Positions 52,773 to 58,607 of a stretch of 64,000 nucleotides of DNA are shown in pieces. Source of the DNA: Paenibacillus oleatilyticus (GTDB lineage: Bacteria; Bacillota; Bacilli; Paenibacillales; NBRC-103111). How positions within the stretch are numbered: the first letter of the stretch is position 1; each line of letters starts with the position of its first letter. Where the stretch lies: positions 61,704 through 125,703 of the forward strand of contig NZ_JAHNZO010000023.1 of the NCBI RefSeq assembly GCF_018998565.1. The letters are read 5' to 3'. The translations under genes were made by a program, and so were the position numbers. The notes beneath the pieces were generated by a model that ran no database searches, was not told where the DNA came from, and was given only the letters and a program-made list of their open reading frames with translations.

Positions 52773-53387
52773 TTATTGTAGGTACTTACCGTAGACCTTT
52801 TCACTAACCGATAGGTCTAAACCGAATTTCTCTGTTACTGACATGAGGTTCACAGTATCATCCAGAACCTGCTGGCGTCTTACAAGCATGTCAGGCGTCA
52901 TTACTTCCTTCTTGACCATCTTCGGATACCCGAACATAGAAGACACGGTTTTATTTGCTATTGTGTTTGCTTTAATGAAGTCCACTCGCACCGGATGCTG
53001 TAACGACGATCTCAGTTTGCTCATCGCTTCCTTCTGATGGTCCTTGTCTAGCATGCGGAACACTTGGAATGCTTCAAGTCCCGTTGCTTGACGCAAATGT
53101 TTGATCATCTCGTATACCCATCGTTTAAACTCTTTTGCTTCTTTCTTTCTACTCTCAAAGACCGTTTCGTAAATTCCATATTCATTAACAATTAACATTT
53201 CCTGAATACCGCCACTTGTTTGAAGGTGGTGCTTTGAAAGTACCTCCTCTGGTAACCTCTGTTTAACTTTTTTCGCAATCAAACCCATAGCGTTCGTTAC
53301 ATCTGCAAGTACTGCCCACCAATCGCCTATCGATCGTTCTACAAAGCGTATTTTGTGACCGTTCCAGTTTTCAACACGAATATCCAC
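52773..53387 (-). CDS. BRO-N-type antirepressor
   Basis: 204 residues. The BRO-N domain is evident: W-W-A-V-L-A-D-V-T-N-A-M-G-L, I-V-N-E-Y-G-I-Y-E-T-V-F-E-S-R-K, A-K-E-F-K-R-W-V. Such proteins are phage antirepressors, made early upon induction. GTG start after GGGAGG. Second gene of the early transcript that begins at the 53.7 kb promoter. Confidence 0.88.
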   Translation of the reverse strand: MDIRVENWNGHKIRFVERSIGDWWAVLADVTNAMGLIAKKVKQRLPEEVLSKHHLQTSGGIQEMLIVNEYGIYETVFESRKKEAKEFKRWVYEMIKHLRQATGLEAFQVFRMLDKDHQKEAMSKLRSSLQHPVRVDFIKANTIANKTVSSMFGYPKMVKKEVMTPDMLVRRQQVLDDTVNLMSVTEKFGLDLSVSEKVYGKYLQ

Positions 53388-53408
53388 AACGATGTACCTC
53401 CCTTCTTG

Positions 53409-53624
53409 TTACCAGTCCAGACATTCATCGCCTTCATCATTCATCGATTTTAATAAGAGAGAGATAATGTAAAGTAACTCTGGTGAGGTCGTGTAACTGT
53501 TTAATTTAATGGATGAATTAGTTAATAGGTATGGATCAATAATAACCATGGGATTTTTAGCAATCTGCTTTTGTGCCTCATGTCGAAGTGCGTTAATTAA
53601 CGTTTGGATATACATGTCTCCCAA
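53409..53624 (-). CDS. Small protein, first gene of the early operon
   Basis: 71 residues; TTG start seven bases after GAGGTG. Helical (L-I-N-A-L-R-H-E-A-Q-K-Q-I-A). Directly behind the operator-bearing promoter at 53.7 kb. Unknown function. Confidence 0.6.
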   Translation of the reverse strand: MGDMYIQTLINALRHEAQKQIAKNPMVIIDPYLLTNSSIKLNSYTTSPELLYIISLLLKSMNDEGDECLDW

Positions 53625-53671
53625 ATGTAATCACCTCACCGAAATTAAAATTTTCTTTCACTACAAAAAAG

Positions 53672-53700
53672 ATACTAATAATTACGTGATAGGTATACAA
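53672..53700 (-). promoter_or_regulatory. Early promoter with operator core in the spacer
   Basis: On the minus strand TTGTAT (53700-53695), 17 bases, TAGTAT (53677-53672). The spacer contains ATTACGTGAT (53681-53690 on the plus strand), part of a 13-bp sequence that recurs as an exact reverse complement at 54155-54167. Confidence 0.75.
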
Positions 53701-53754
53701 AAACAAAACCTATTCAGCATTAAGGTTTGAAACGCGAACAGACATTCCGCATTG

Positions 53755-53771
53755 CGATATTTAAAATATCG
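53755..53771. promoter_or_regulatory. 17-bp interrupted palindrome
   Basis: CGATATTT-A-AAATATCG, perfect eight-base arms, in the gap between the two leftward regulator genes. Candidate binding site; it differs from the ATYACGTRAT operator. Confidence 0.45.
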
Positions 53772-53823
53772 TTGTATAATTCTTTTGTGGGTAATAGTAA
53801 CTAAAAGTAAACTTTAGATTACT

Positions 53824-54123
53824 TCATTGAAACTTTTCTTTAAGTGTCTCATAGTATTCCAATGCTCCATCAACAATATCTGGGAATAATTCTTCAACAG
53901 TTGATCCGAGGTATGCAGCATAAACAAATGACATCATGAAACTTGGATCTAGTTGACCATACTCAATTTTCCTGATTGTAATTTCTGTTACGTTCAGATC
54001 ACTTGCCATCTTATTTTGAGAGCATTTTGCAATCCGAAGTTCACGAAAACGAAGCCGCGGAACAAGAGGACGATCCTTTTTTAGTGGTATAGCTTTTGGC
54101 CTTCGCTTTGCCCTTTCTTCCAA
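53824..54123 (-). CDS. XRE-like regulator (Cro position)
   Basis: 99 residues with an HTH in the middle (C-S-Q-N-K-M-A-S-D-L-N-V-T-E-I-T-I-R-K-I-E-Y-G) and a helical C-terminus. TTG at 54123 lies eight bases after GGAGG; the GTG at 54132 is inside that site. Transcribed divergently from the CI-type repressor, the place of Cro in lambdoid switches. Confidence 0.78.
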   Translation of the reverse strand: MEERAKRRPKAIPLKKDRPLVPRLRFRELRIAKCSQNKMASDLNVTEITIRKIEYGQLDPSFMMSFVYAAYLGSTVEELFPDIVDGALEYYETLKEKFQ

Positions 54124-54150
54124 ATTCTTCACCTCCTTGGTAATAAATCG

Positions 54151-54179
54151 AATATATCACGTAATTAAAAAACACGCAA
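54151..54179 (-). promoter_or_regulatory. Promoter of the Cro-like gene with operator core
   Basis: On the minus strand TTGCGT (54179-54174), 17 bases, TATATT (54156-54151). ATCACGTAAT (54156-54165) lies in the spacer, the same site as in the promoter at 53.7 kb. Confidence 0.75.
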
Positions 54180-54229
54180 TACTAGATTTTGATATTCTTA
54201 GTTAATTTTCGAAAGGGGTATTTCTCGTC

Positions 54230-54637
54230 ATGTCACAAACACTAGGTATGCGCATAAGAGAACGCCGTACTAAACTTAATCTAACTCAGGACGAACTGGC
54301 AGAAAAACTGGGGATGACCAGAGCTAATTTTTCTAGTTACGAGTCGGATAGAAACATCCCTCCAAGCATTATTTTGGGGAAAATCGCTGATGCTCTAAAC
54401 GTTTCCGTTGATTATCTCTTAGGTCGAATCGACGAGCCTTATCAAATATACTTGAATAAAAGCGCTGACCATTTATCATTGGAAGATCAAACTTTGTTGA
54501 GAAAGTTTCTGATTGAGTCAGAGGAGCTTATTCGACAAAAAGGGGACATCTCTGAGGAAAAACTAAGTCATGTGTTAGAGTTCATGGGTTATGTTTTCCG
54601 GAAAGAAATTGAGGATAAAAAGAAAAGTCAATCCTAA
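54230..54637 (+). CDS. CI-type XRE repressor
   Basis: 135 residues. The N-terminal HTH (M-R-I-R-E-R-R-T-K-L-N-L-T-Q-D-E-L-A-E-K-L-G, F-S-S-Y-E-S-D-R-N-I-P-P) is followed by A-L-N-V-S-V-D-Y-L-L-G and a helical C-terminal part; no peptidase domain, so induction is not by RecA-driven self-cleavage of a LexA-like domain. Removal by the ImmA-like protein or by the antirepressor is possible. CGAAAGGGG precedes the ATG. Likely binds ATYACGTRAT sites on either side. Confidence 0.85.
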   Translation: MSQTLGMRIRERRTKLNLTQDELAEKLGMTRANFSSYESDRNIPPSIILGKIADALNVSVDYLLGRIDEPYQIYLNKSADHLSLEDQTLLRKFLIESEELIRQKGDISEEKLSHVLEFMGYVFRKEIEDKKKSQS

Positions 54638-54712
54638 ATTTCGACAAATCATGTCGAATTCGCTAAATTCTTCTTTATATTTGTAGACCATTGCACTATT
54701 CATGTCAGGTCC

Positions 54713-54722
54713 GTGCTATAAT
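54713..54722 (+). promoter_or_regulatory. Extended -10 promoter without an evident gene
   Basis: TGC-TATAAT (54714-54722) reads rightwards into about 650 bases that hold no long gene on that strand. A 13-codon frame with ATG at 54768 and stop at 54807-54809 lies 45 bases on. Confidence 0.4.
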
Positions 54723-54829
54723 GTTTCCTACAACGCCCATTTCCATATATCTACTATTACCGGGGTCATGTGGGATTATTTTTTACCTTCTTGTACCCTA
54801 AAAGGATGACAATCATCCCAGAAGAGAAC

Positions 54830-55087
54830 CTAATCGGTACTCTTCGTTGAATGTTGCCGCCTGCGTCGATTTGATTGTTTGGGAACGAGGTCATAGATTC
54901 TTGCCGGGTGGACACCCATCGCTTGTGCTGCGGACAAGAGCAATGCAGCTCCCATCTTTTTTCTGTTATGTGCATAGTCTGAAGCTTGCTGTCTTGTCAG
55001 GCCCATCCTTTCAGCGAAATCTTGATTCGTCCAGCCGATCTCTTTCCAAATCTCATGCAAGTGGCAATCTCCCAACTCATAACGCAT
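54830..55087 (-). CDS. HTH (XRE-type) regulator
   Basis: 85 residues. W-T-N-Q-D-F-A-E-R-M-G-L-T-R-Q-Q-A-S-D-Y-A is a canonical HTH; the C-terminus is basic (R-R-R-R-Q). AGGAGG lies eleven bases before the ATG. It stands alone between the repressor and the LytTR-like gene. Confidence 0.8.
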   Translation of the reverse strand: MRYELGDCHLHEIWKEIGWTNQDFAERMGLTRQQASDYAHNRKKMGAALLLSAAQAMGVHPARIYDLVPKQSNRRRRQHSTKSTD

Positions 55088-55394
55088 CGGGTAGGTTGCC
55101 TCCTAAAAAGGTGGGTTAACGTCAATCGTAACAGAAAGCTGCAACAAAGTGAATTCCTTATAGGAGGTGTTTAATAAAAAGAAAATAAAAAAAACTCCAA
55201 ACTTTTGAGCGCAAAGGCTGGTACCCTTGTACGCTCCGGTTCGGAGTTCTGTTTAATCTCATGCCTAATTGTATTATTTCACTACACCAAAAGAAAGCGA
55301 ACAAAATGCGAACTTTATGTTAAGTGTTTCCGGGAAGAATTTTTCTTGACATCTTTGGAACCTTATGATCTTGGCGAATGGAGGGAACAAATAC
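55088..55394. other. Intergenic region with a structured element
   Basis: About 300 bases without a gene. It contains an AGGAGGTG with no reading frame behind it, the large hairpin described separately, and a TTGACA at 55344 whose -10 I could not place. It forms the leader of the LytTR-like gene. Confidence 0.4.
55183..55248 (-). terminator. Two-part hairpin with minus-strand T run
   Basis: AACTCC (55193-55198) with GGAGTT (55243-55248), and GAGCG (55207-55211) with CGCTC (55232-55236) inside. On the minus strand the stem exits into eight Ts. No minus-strand gene ends here, so it may close a small antisense RNA. Confidence 0.5.
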
Positions 55395-55838
55395 ATGTCT
55401 GATGACACTTGTGTCATGCACGTACATCTTGTTCCCCTTGTTGACCTTGAGAGTGGACAAATAGTCGAAGTTGATCGAAATGACATCACAAAGATTACCA
55501 GCGATAAATATGGTATTGTCTTCACATCGCACGAAACCGGGAAGCGTTATCGTTTTCCGCGGAATCAGGATGAAATTGAAGAAGCATGGTTTCAATACGG
55601 ATTCAGGTCTACTGATTCAACAAACGTGGTTAATGTTAATCGCGCAAAAGTGTATGATGAGGCCAGAGGACGTTTATATTTCGAGGATTCAGAAGAAAGT
55701 GACTTCGCATATGTTGCTGCAGTACATAATGATCATGTGATGGCACTTTCGATCCAACGAGGGATAAAAGTGATTCCTTCTGGAATCAGGTCTAGGTATA
55801 ACAAAGTTAAGGAACGACTCACACGGCGATCGGAGTGA
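55395..55838 (+). CDS. Stand-alone LytTR-like DNA-binding protein
   Basis: 147 residues. The order D-I-T-K-I-T-S-D-K-Y-G-I-V-F-T, G-K-R-Y-R-F-P, Y-G-F-R-S-T-D-S-T-N-V-V-N-V-N-R-A-K-V and G-R-L-Y-F-E-D follows the LytTR fold (the DNA-binding domain of AgrA). There is no receiver domain. ATG 55395 has GGAGGG nine bases upstream. Next to an Agr-type operon it may be the output regulator. The family call is moderate. Confidence 0.55.
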   Translation: MSDDTCVMHVHLVPLVDLESGQIVEVDRNDITKITSDKYGIVFTSHETGKRYRFPRNQDEIEEAWFQYGFRSTDSTNVVNVNRAKVYDEARGRLYFEDSEESDFAYVAAVHNDHVMALSIQRGIKVIPSGIRSRYNKVKERLTRRSE

Positions 55839-55843
55839 TCTTT

Positions 55844-56206
55844 TTGAAACTAGACGAGCAACTTAAATCATTATTCGATGAAGTTGGGGAACGCTGCCCT
55901 TATAAATTAGCCCAACACCTCGGAATCACTCTCCATTATCTTGATCTTGGGGAACATGTATGCGGATTCTATCAAAATAGCCCTCTTGGAGGTCGTTATA
56001 TAGTTCTCAATTCATGTCTTGATATGGATGAGATGCAAACTACAACGTATCTTCTGCTCCAGCATCACCAAGCACACGGAGAACTGAACTTGTCATTAGG
56101 TTGGAACGATATCAGTACATTCAAACGTGTCGAGAGAGAATCCGTCAAATATCTTAGGATGGTTGTCGATGCATTCTTGGCAATTAAAGCAAAAAAACAG
56201 ACATAA
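55844..56206 (+). CDS. Degenerate ImmA/IrrE-like protein
   Basis: 120 residues. The pattern resembles ImmA: L-A-Q-H-L-G-I-T-L-H-Y-L-D-L, C-G-F-Y-Q-N-S, R-Y-I-V-L-N-S-C-L-D, then L-L-L-Q-H-H-Q-A-H-G where active members have A-H-E-L-G-H. Both zinc-ligand histidines could be kept but the catalytic Glu is His, so peptidase activity is doubtful. TTG at 55844 fits GGAGTGAT; a GTG at 55835 overlaps the LytTR stop. The two genes are one operon. Confidence 0.55.
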   Translation: MKLDEQLKSLFDEVGERCPYKLAQHLGITLHYLDLGEHVCGFYQNSPLGGRYIVLNSCLDMDEMQTTTYLLLQHHQAHGELNLSLGWNDISTFKRVERESVKYLRMVVDAFLAIKAKKQT

Positions 56207-56210
56207 ATAA

Positions 56211-56235
56211 AAGCGGCCAGCGGCCGCTTATTTTT
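56211..56235. terminator. Bidirectional terminator between ImmA-like gene and agrD
   Basis: AAGCGGCC (56211-56218) pairs with GGCCGCTT (56222-56229), three-base loop, A-rich and T-rich flanks. It serves both convergent operons. Confidence 0.88.
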
Positions 56236-56356
56236 ATTTCATGAGCTCATCCGGAATATCCGGTGCATTACATCCAAGAAAGCAACCAGTCTTTGCTAAG
56301 CGTTTTGAGAACCAAGTGATAATTGCGTCTGTTGATTTGAATAATGCTGTCTTCAT
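56234..56356 (-). CDS. agrD: AgrD-like autoinducer peptide precursor
   Basis: 40 residues, not recognised by length filters. An amphipathic N-terminus (M-K-T-A-L-F-K-S-T-D-A-I-I-T-W-F) leads to G-C-F-L-G-C-N-A-P-D-I-P-D-E-L-M-K. The tail A-P-D-I-P-D-E-L aligns with E-P-E-V-P-T-E-L of staphylococcal AgrD. By that alignment AgrB would cut after Cys29 and close a five-residue thiolactone between Cys25 and the new C-terminus (C-F-L-G-C). GAAGGAG precedes the ATG, 13 bases after the agrB stop. Confidence 0.85.
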   Translation of the reverse strand: MKTALFKSTDAIITWFSKRLAKTGCFLGCNAPDIPDELMK

Positions 56357-56369
56357 TTCATTGGCTCCT

Positions 56370-56918
56370 TCATAGGTTTATTTTTCTAACCAATCCCTGA
56401 ACAACCGGAGTAGTTGTAATAGATTGGATAAAAAACGCGGTGGTCAACACTTCAGACTGAAAGAAAAGATTTGAAAGAACTATTAGTGCAGATATAAATT
56501 TGAGTCTGGGATAGTGTTCCTTTTTTATGTTACTTTTCTTAATTCCTGCAGGGGCATAAAGTAACAGTAAAATTATTGAAATCACATTTAATATAAGCCC
56601 ATTATACCAATATTCGACATTATAGTACATTGAGATGAGCATAAAAAAAGACGTCACTAAACTGCACAGATTCGCCGAAGAAAAATGAATCCCTCCGCTA
56701 TAATAGCGTAGTAAAGGGAATCCAAGTACTGCAAGAACAGCAACTGAAAAATGATCAGTAAGTCCTCCGATCAACAATACAATTATTACAGAAAACAACA
56801 AATTTAGTAGGCCTATTAACCCAAATTTTAATACAGCGACTGACGATGATTCTGGATAATTTTTATTTATTTTAATTGCTAGAGATTCAGCGATGTTTTC
56901 TATTTTTAAACTCTTCAT
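56370..56918 (-). CDS. agrB: AgrB-like peptide-processing membrane protease
   Basis: 182 residues with about five membrane segments. The catalytic His78 and Cys85 lie in R-Y-Y-S-G-G-I-H-F-S-S-A-N-L-C, with the spacing of S. aureus AgrB His77/Cys84. AgrB removes the AgrD tail and cyclises the peptide. It overlaps the membrane-protein gene before it by 32 bases and is followed by agrD, a typical B-D order. Confidence 0.93.
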   Translation of the reverse strand: MKSLKIENIAESLAIKINKNYPESSSVAVLKFGLIGLLNLLFSVIIVLLIGGLTDHFSVAVLAVLGFPLLRYYSGGIHFSSANLCSLVTSFFMLISMYYNVEYWYNGLILNVISIILLLLYAPAGIKKSNIKKEHYPRLKFISALIVLSNLFFQSEVLTTAFFIQSITTTPVVQGLVRKINL

Positions 56919-57597
56919 AGCGATCTCCTAGAAGTTCTTTGATGAGCTTCCTGTTTTGTTTAAAAGTATAGATAATGCTTACAAGCAAGCTTAAGAAGAT
57001 AAAGACGATTATGTAGGCATGGCTCGAATAAATCGTGAAACGAGTATTTGCGAATTCAAGAACAAGAAATCCAAGAGCTAAAATAGTGGTCCATACAAAA
57101 TTAGATGTTTTCAAAGCTTGCTTTCCTGTGAACCTGTCAGAAACAAACGCAAAGCCGCGGTTAAACTTTCGGAGTACGAAAGCCAGGAGAACACAAAGTG
57201 TGGTAGTAATAAGGTGGAGCACGACAAAGTGTAAGAGATCATTTGTCATTAAATCCATTGTACTGGCGCCGGTTTGGAGAGCAGTAATCGTTACAATGGA
57301 GTCTACCAACGAAACTCCAATCGACCCTGTGATTCCAAAAATAAAAGCATATAAAACTGGATACCTTCTAAAAACAACTAAACAAATAATATATACGAGA
57401 ACTTGACTAATTAAGAAATACGATGATTCCATTACGAATTTAAAATAATAATTTACGGCACCGACGATGAGGGATAGAATCAAAATCTGTTTATGGTTCC
57501 GTCTAATGTTAATCTTAAAAATCGCAAAATTTAACACAACCATGGATACGAAGAAGAGTATTGTGATTACGAGTTCGACCCAAATTCTAACTTCCAC
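56887..57597 (-). CDS. AgrC-like membrane protein lacking a kinase domain
   Basis: 236 residues with six or seven membrane segments (for example V-E-L-V-I-T-I-L-F-F-V-S-M-V-V-L, Y-F-L-I-S-Q-V-L-V-Y-I-I-C-L-V-V) and a short basic end (K-Q-N-R-K-L-I-K-E-L-L-G-D-R-Y-E-E-F-K-N). The topology resembles the sensor half of AgrC, but the HisKA/GHKL half is absent. It could be a receptor that signals by direct contact, an immunity or export protein. GTG start directly after the HTH stop codon. Confidence 0.65.
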   Translation of the reverse strand: MEVRIWVELVITILFFVSMVVLNFAIFKINIRRNHKQILILSLIVGAVNYYFKFVMESSYFLISQVLVYIICLVVFRRYPVLYAFIFGITGSIGVSLVDSIVTITALQTGASTMDLMTNDLLHFVVLHLITTTLCVLLAFVLRKFNRGFAFVSDRFTGKQALKTSNFVWTTILALGFLVLEFANTRFTIYSSHAYIIVFIFLSLLVSIIYTFKQNRKLIKELLGDRYEEFKNRKHR

Positions 57598-57792
57598 TTA
57601 TGCATCAGTCTCCTCTTGCTTTTTCTTTGGATTCGGTTGATTTTTAAGGAGTATCCACGTCTTACCTATTTGAAAGGCTTCACATTTACCTTGCCTGCAT
57701 AATTTCTTTATGTGGTCTTGAGATAGACCCCACAGTTTGTGAGCTTCCTCGGTTCCCATCAGAAGCTCTTGAATCTTACTTATTTTCAACAT
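57598..57792 (-). CDS. Small HTH protein, first gene of the Agr-type operon
   Basis: 64 residues. E-E-A-H-K-L-W-G-L-S-Q-D-H-I-K-K-L-C-R-Q-G-K-C-E-A-F-Q is an excisionase/MerR-like winged HTH of a kind common in Bacilli; I-G-K-T-W-I-L-L-K is the wing. A Lys/Glu tail follows. GGGGG precedes the ATG. It may bind the twin palindromes just upstream and so regulate both divergent units. Confidence 0.72.
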   Translation of the reverse strand: MLKISKIQELLMGTEEAHKLWGLSQDHIKKLCRQGKCEAFQIGKTWILLKNQPNPKKKQEETDA

Positions 57793-57818
57793 TTGAGCCC
57801 CCTAACCTATTGTAATTA

Positions 57819-57847
57819 TTGACCGATATCGGTCATTCAATTATGAT
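57819..57847 (+). promoter_or_regulatory. Promoter of the CPBP gene, -35 on palindrome 1
   Basis: TTGACC (57819-57824), 17 bases, TATGAT (57842-57847). The -35 lies within the palindrome at 57820-57835. Confidence 0.82.
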
Positions 57848-57870
57848 ACTATCATGACCGATATCGGTCG
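57820..57870. promoter_or_regulatory. Twin 14-bp operators between Agr operon and CPBP gene
   Basis: GACCGATATCGGTC occurs twice, at 57821-57834 and 57856-57869, each a perfect palindrome, centres 35 bp apart. Each covers the -35 of one of two facing promoters, so one bound protein would shut both transcripts. The site shape is TetR-like; no TetR gene is in view. Confidence 0.85.
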
Positions 57871-57874
57871 TCAA
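57846..57874 (-). promoter_or_regulatory. Promoter of the Agr-type operon, -35 on palindrome 2
   Basis: On the minus strand TTGACG (57874-57869), 17 bases, TAGTAT (57851-57846). Its -10 overlaps that of the opposite promoter. Confidence 0.75.
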
Positions 57875-57896
57875 TACATAAGAAAGAAGTGAGCTG

Positions 57897-58589
57897 ATGC
57901 CACATTTTATCACGGTTTTCATCTTAGCCATTCTCCCCATAATCAGCATTTTTGAAGTCCGAAAACTCAAGTCAAATATAAGCGATCGAACCAAAGAATC
58001 GGCTTACTGGAGAATATACTTTTGGTACGTCGTTGCATCTGTTTTGATCACTCTGGACCGGCCAATTTCTGAGTTATTCTATCATACTGGCTCAATCGAG
58101 TTGCCAACAATTATAAATCTCATACTGTGGACGGTTGTGAGTTACCACGTCTTTATGCTCATTGTACCTACCGTTCTTGTGTATTGCAGCAAGCGAATGC
58201 AAGACGCGACTCGAGCTGCATATGAGGAAAAAGAATACATGTTCCCACGCTCCGGGAAGAGCTTGGTCATGTTCACCATCCTGGCATTCGTTGTTGGGGT
58301 TTCTGAGGAACTGATCTTTCGAGGATACCTATACTCCTATCTGCAAGAATACTGGAGCGTATCGGACCTTGTAAGCCTTATAATCGTGAACGCAGTCTTC
58401 GGCCTTCTCCACTTCCATCAAGGGCGCTCAGCGATAATTGACACTGCCACACTGGGGATAGCGATGAGCCAGCTTTACATACAAAGCGGAAGCCTGCTGC
58501 TGCCGATAATATTTCATATCCTGTATGATTTGAAAATTGTTCTAATCACCCGAAAGCTTGGAATGCACAAGACCCACCTGCCAATTTAA
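57897..58589 (+). CDS. CPBP-family intramembrane protease
   Basis: 230 residues, about six membrane segments. Motif 1 is S-E-E-L-I-F-R-G-Y-L-Y (Glu137-Glu138, Arg142), motif 2 F-G-L-L-H-F-H near 169-174, and motif 3 H-I-L-Y-D near 207-211: all putative catalytic residues kept. CPBP (Abi) proteins mature prenylated proteins in eukaryotes and often give peptide-bacteriocin immunity or processing in Gram-positive bacteria. Its promoter is interlocked with that of the Agr operon, so a role in handling or resisting the peptide is plausible. Confidence 0.85.
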   Translation: MPHFITVFILAILPIISIFEVRKLKSNISDRTKESAYWRIYFWYVVASVLITLDRPISELFYHTGSIELPTIINLILWTVVSYHVFMLIVPTVLVYCSKRMQDATRAAYEEKEYMFPRSGKSLVMFTILAFVVGVSEELIFRGYLYSYLQEYWSVSDLVSLIIVNAVFGLLHFHQGRSAIIDTATLGIAMSQLYIQSGSLLLPIIFHILYDLKIVLITRKLGMHKTHLPI

Positions 58590-58603
58590 CGACGGTGGGT
58601 CTT
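58569..58603. terminator. Terminator between CPBP and ligase genes
   Basis: AAGACCCACC (58569-58578) pairs with GGTGGGTCTT (58594-58603). The CPBP stop codon lies in the loop; it also ends the convergent ligase gene. Confidence 0.88.
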
Positions 58604-58607
58604 TATG

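Noticed and set aside
57598..57792. TetR-family regulator for the GACCGATATCGGTC operators
   Set aside because: The site shape suggests TetR, but the adjacent protein is only 64 residues with an excisionase/MerR-like HTH, so no TetR is claimed.
54230..58589. Arbitrium (AimR-AimP) system
   Set aside because: No TPR-type AimR receptor or AimP-like exported pre-peptide is visible; the peptide gene here is of AgrD type.
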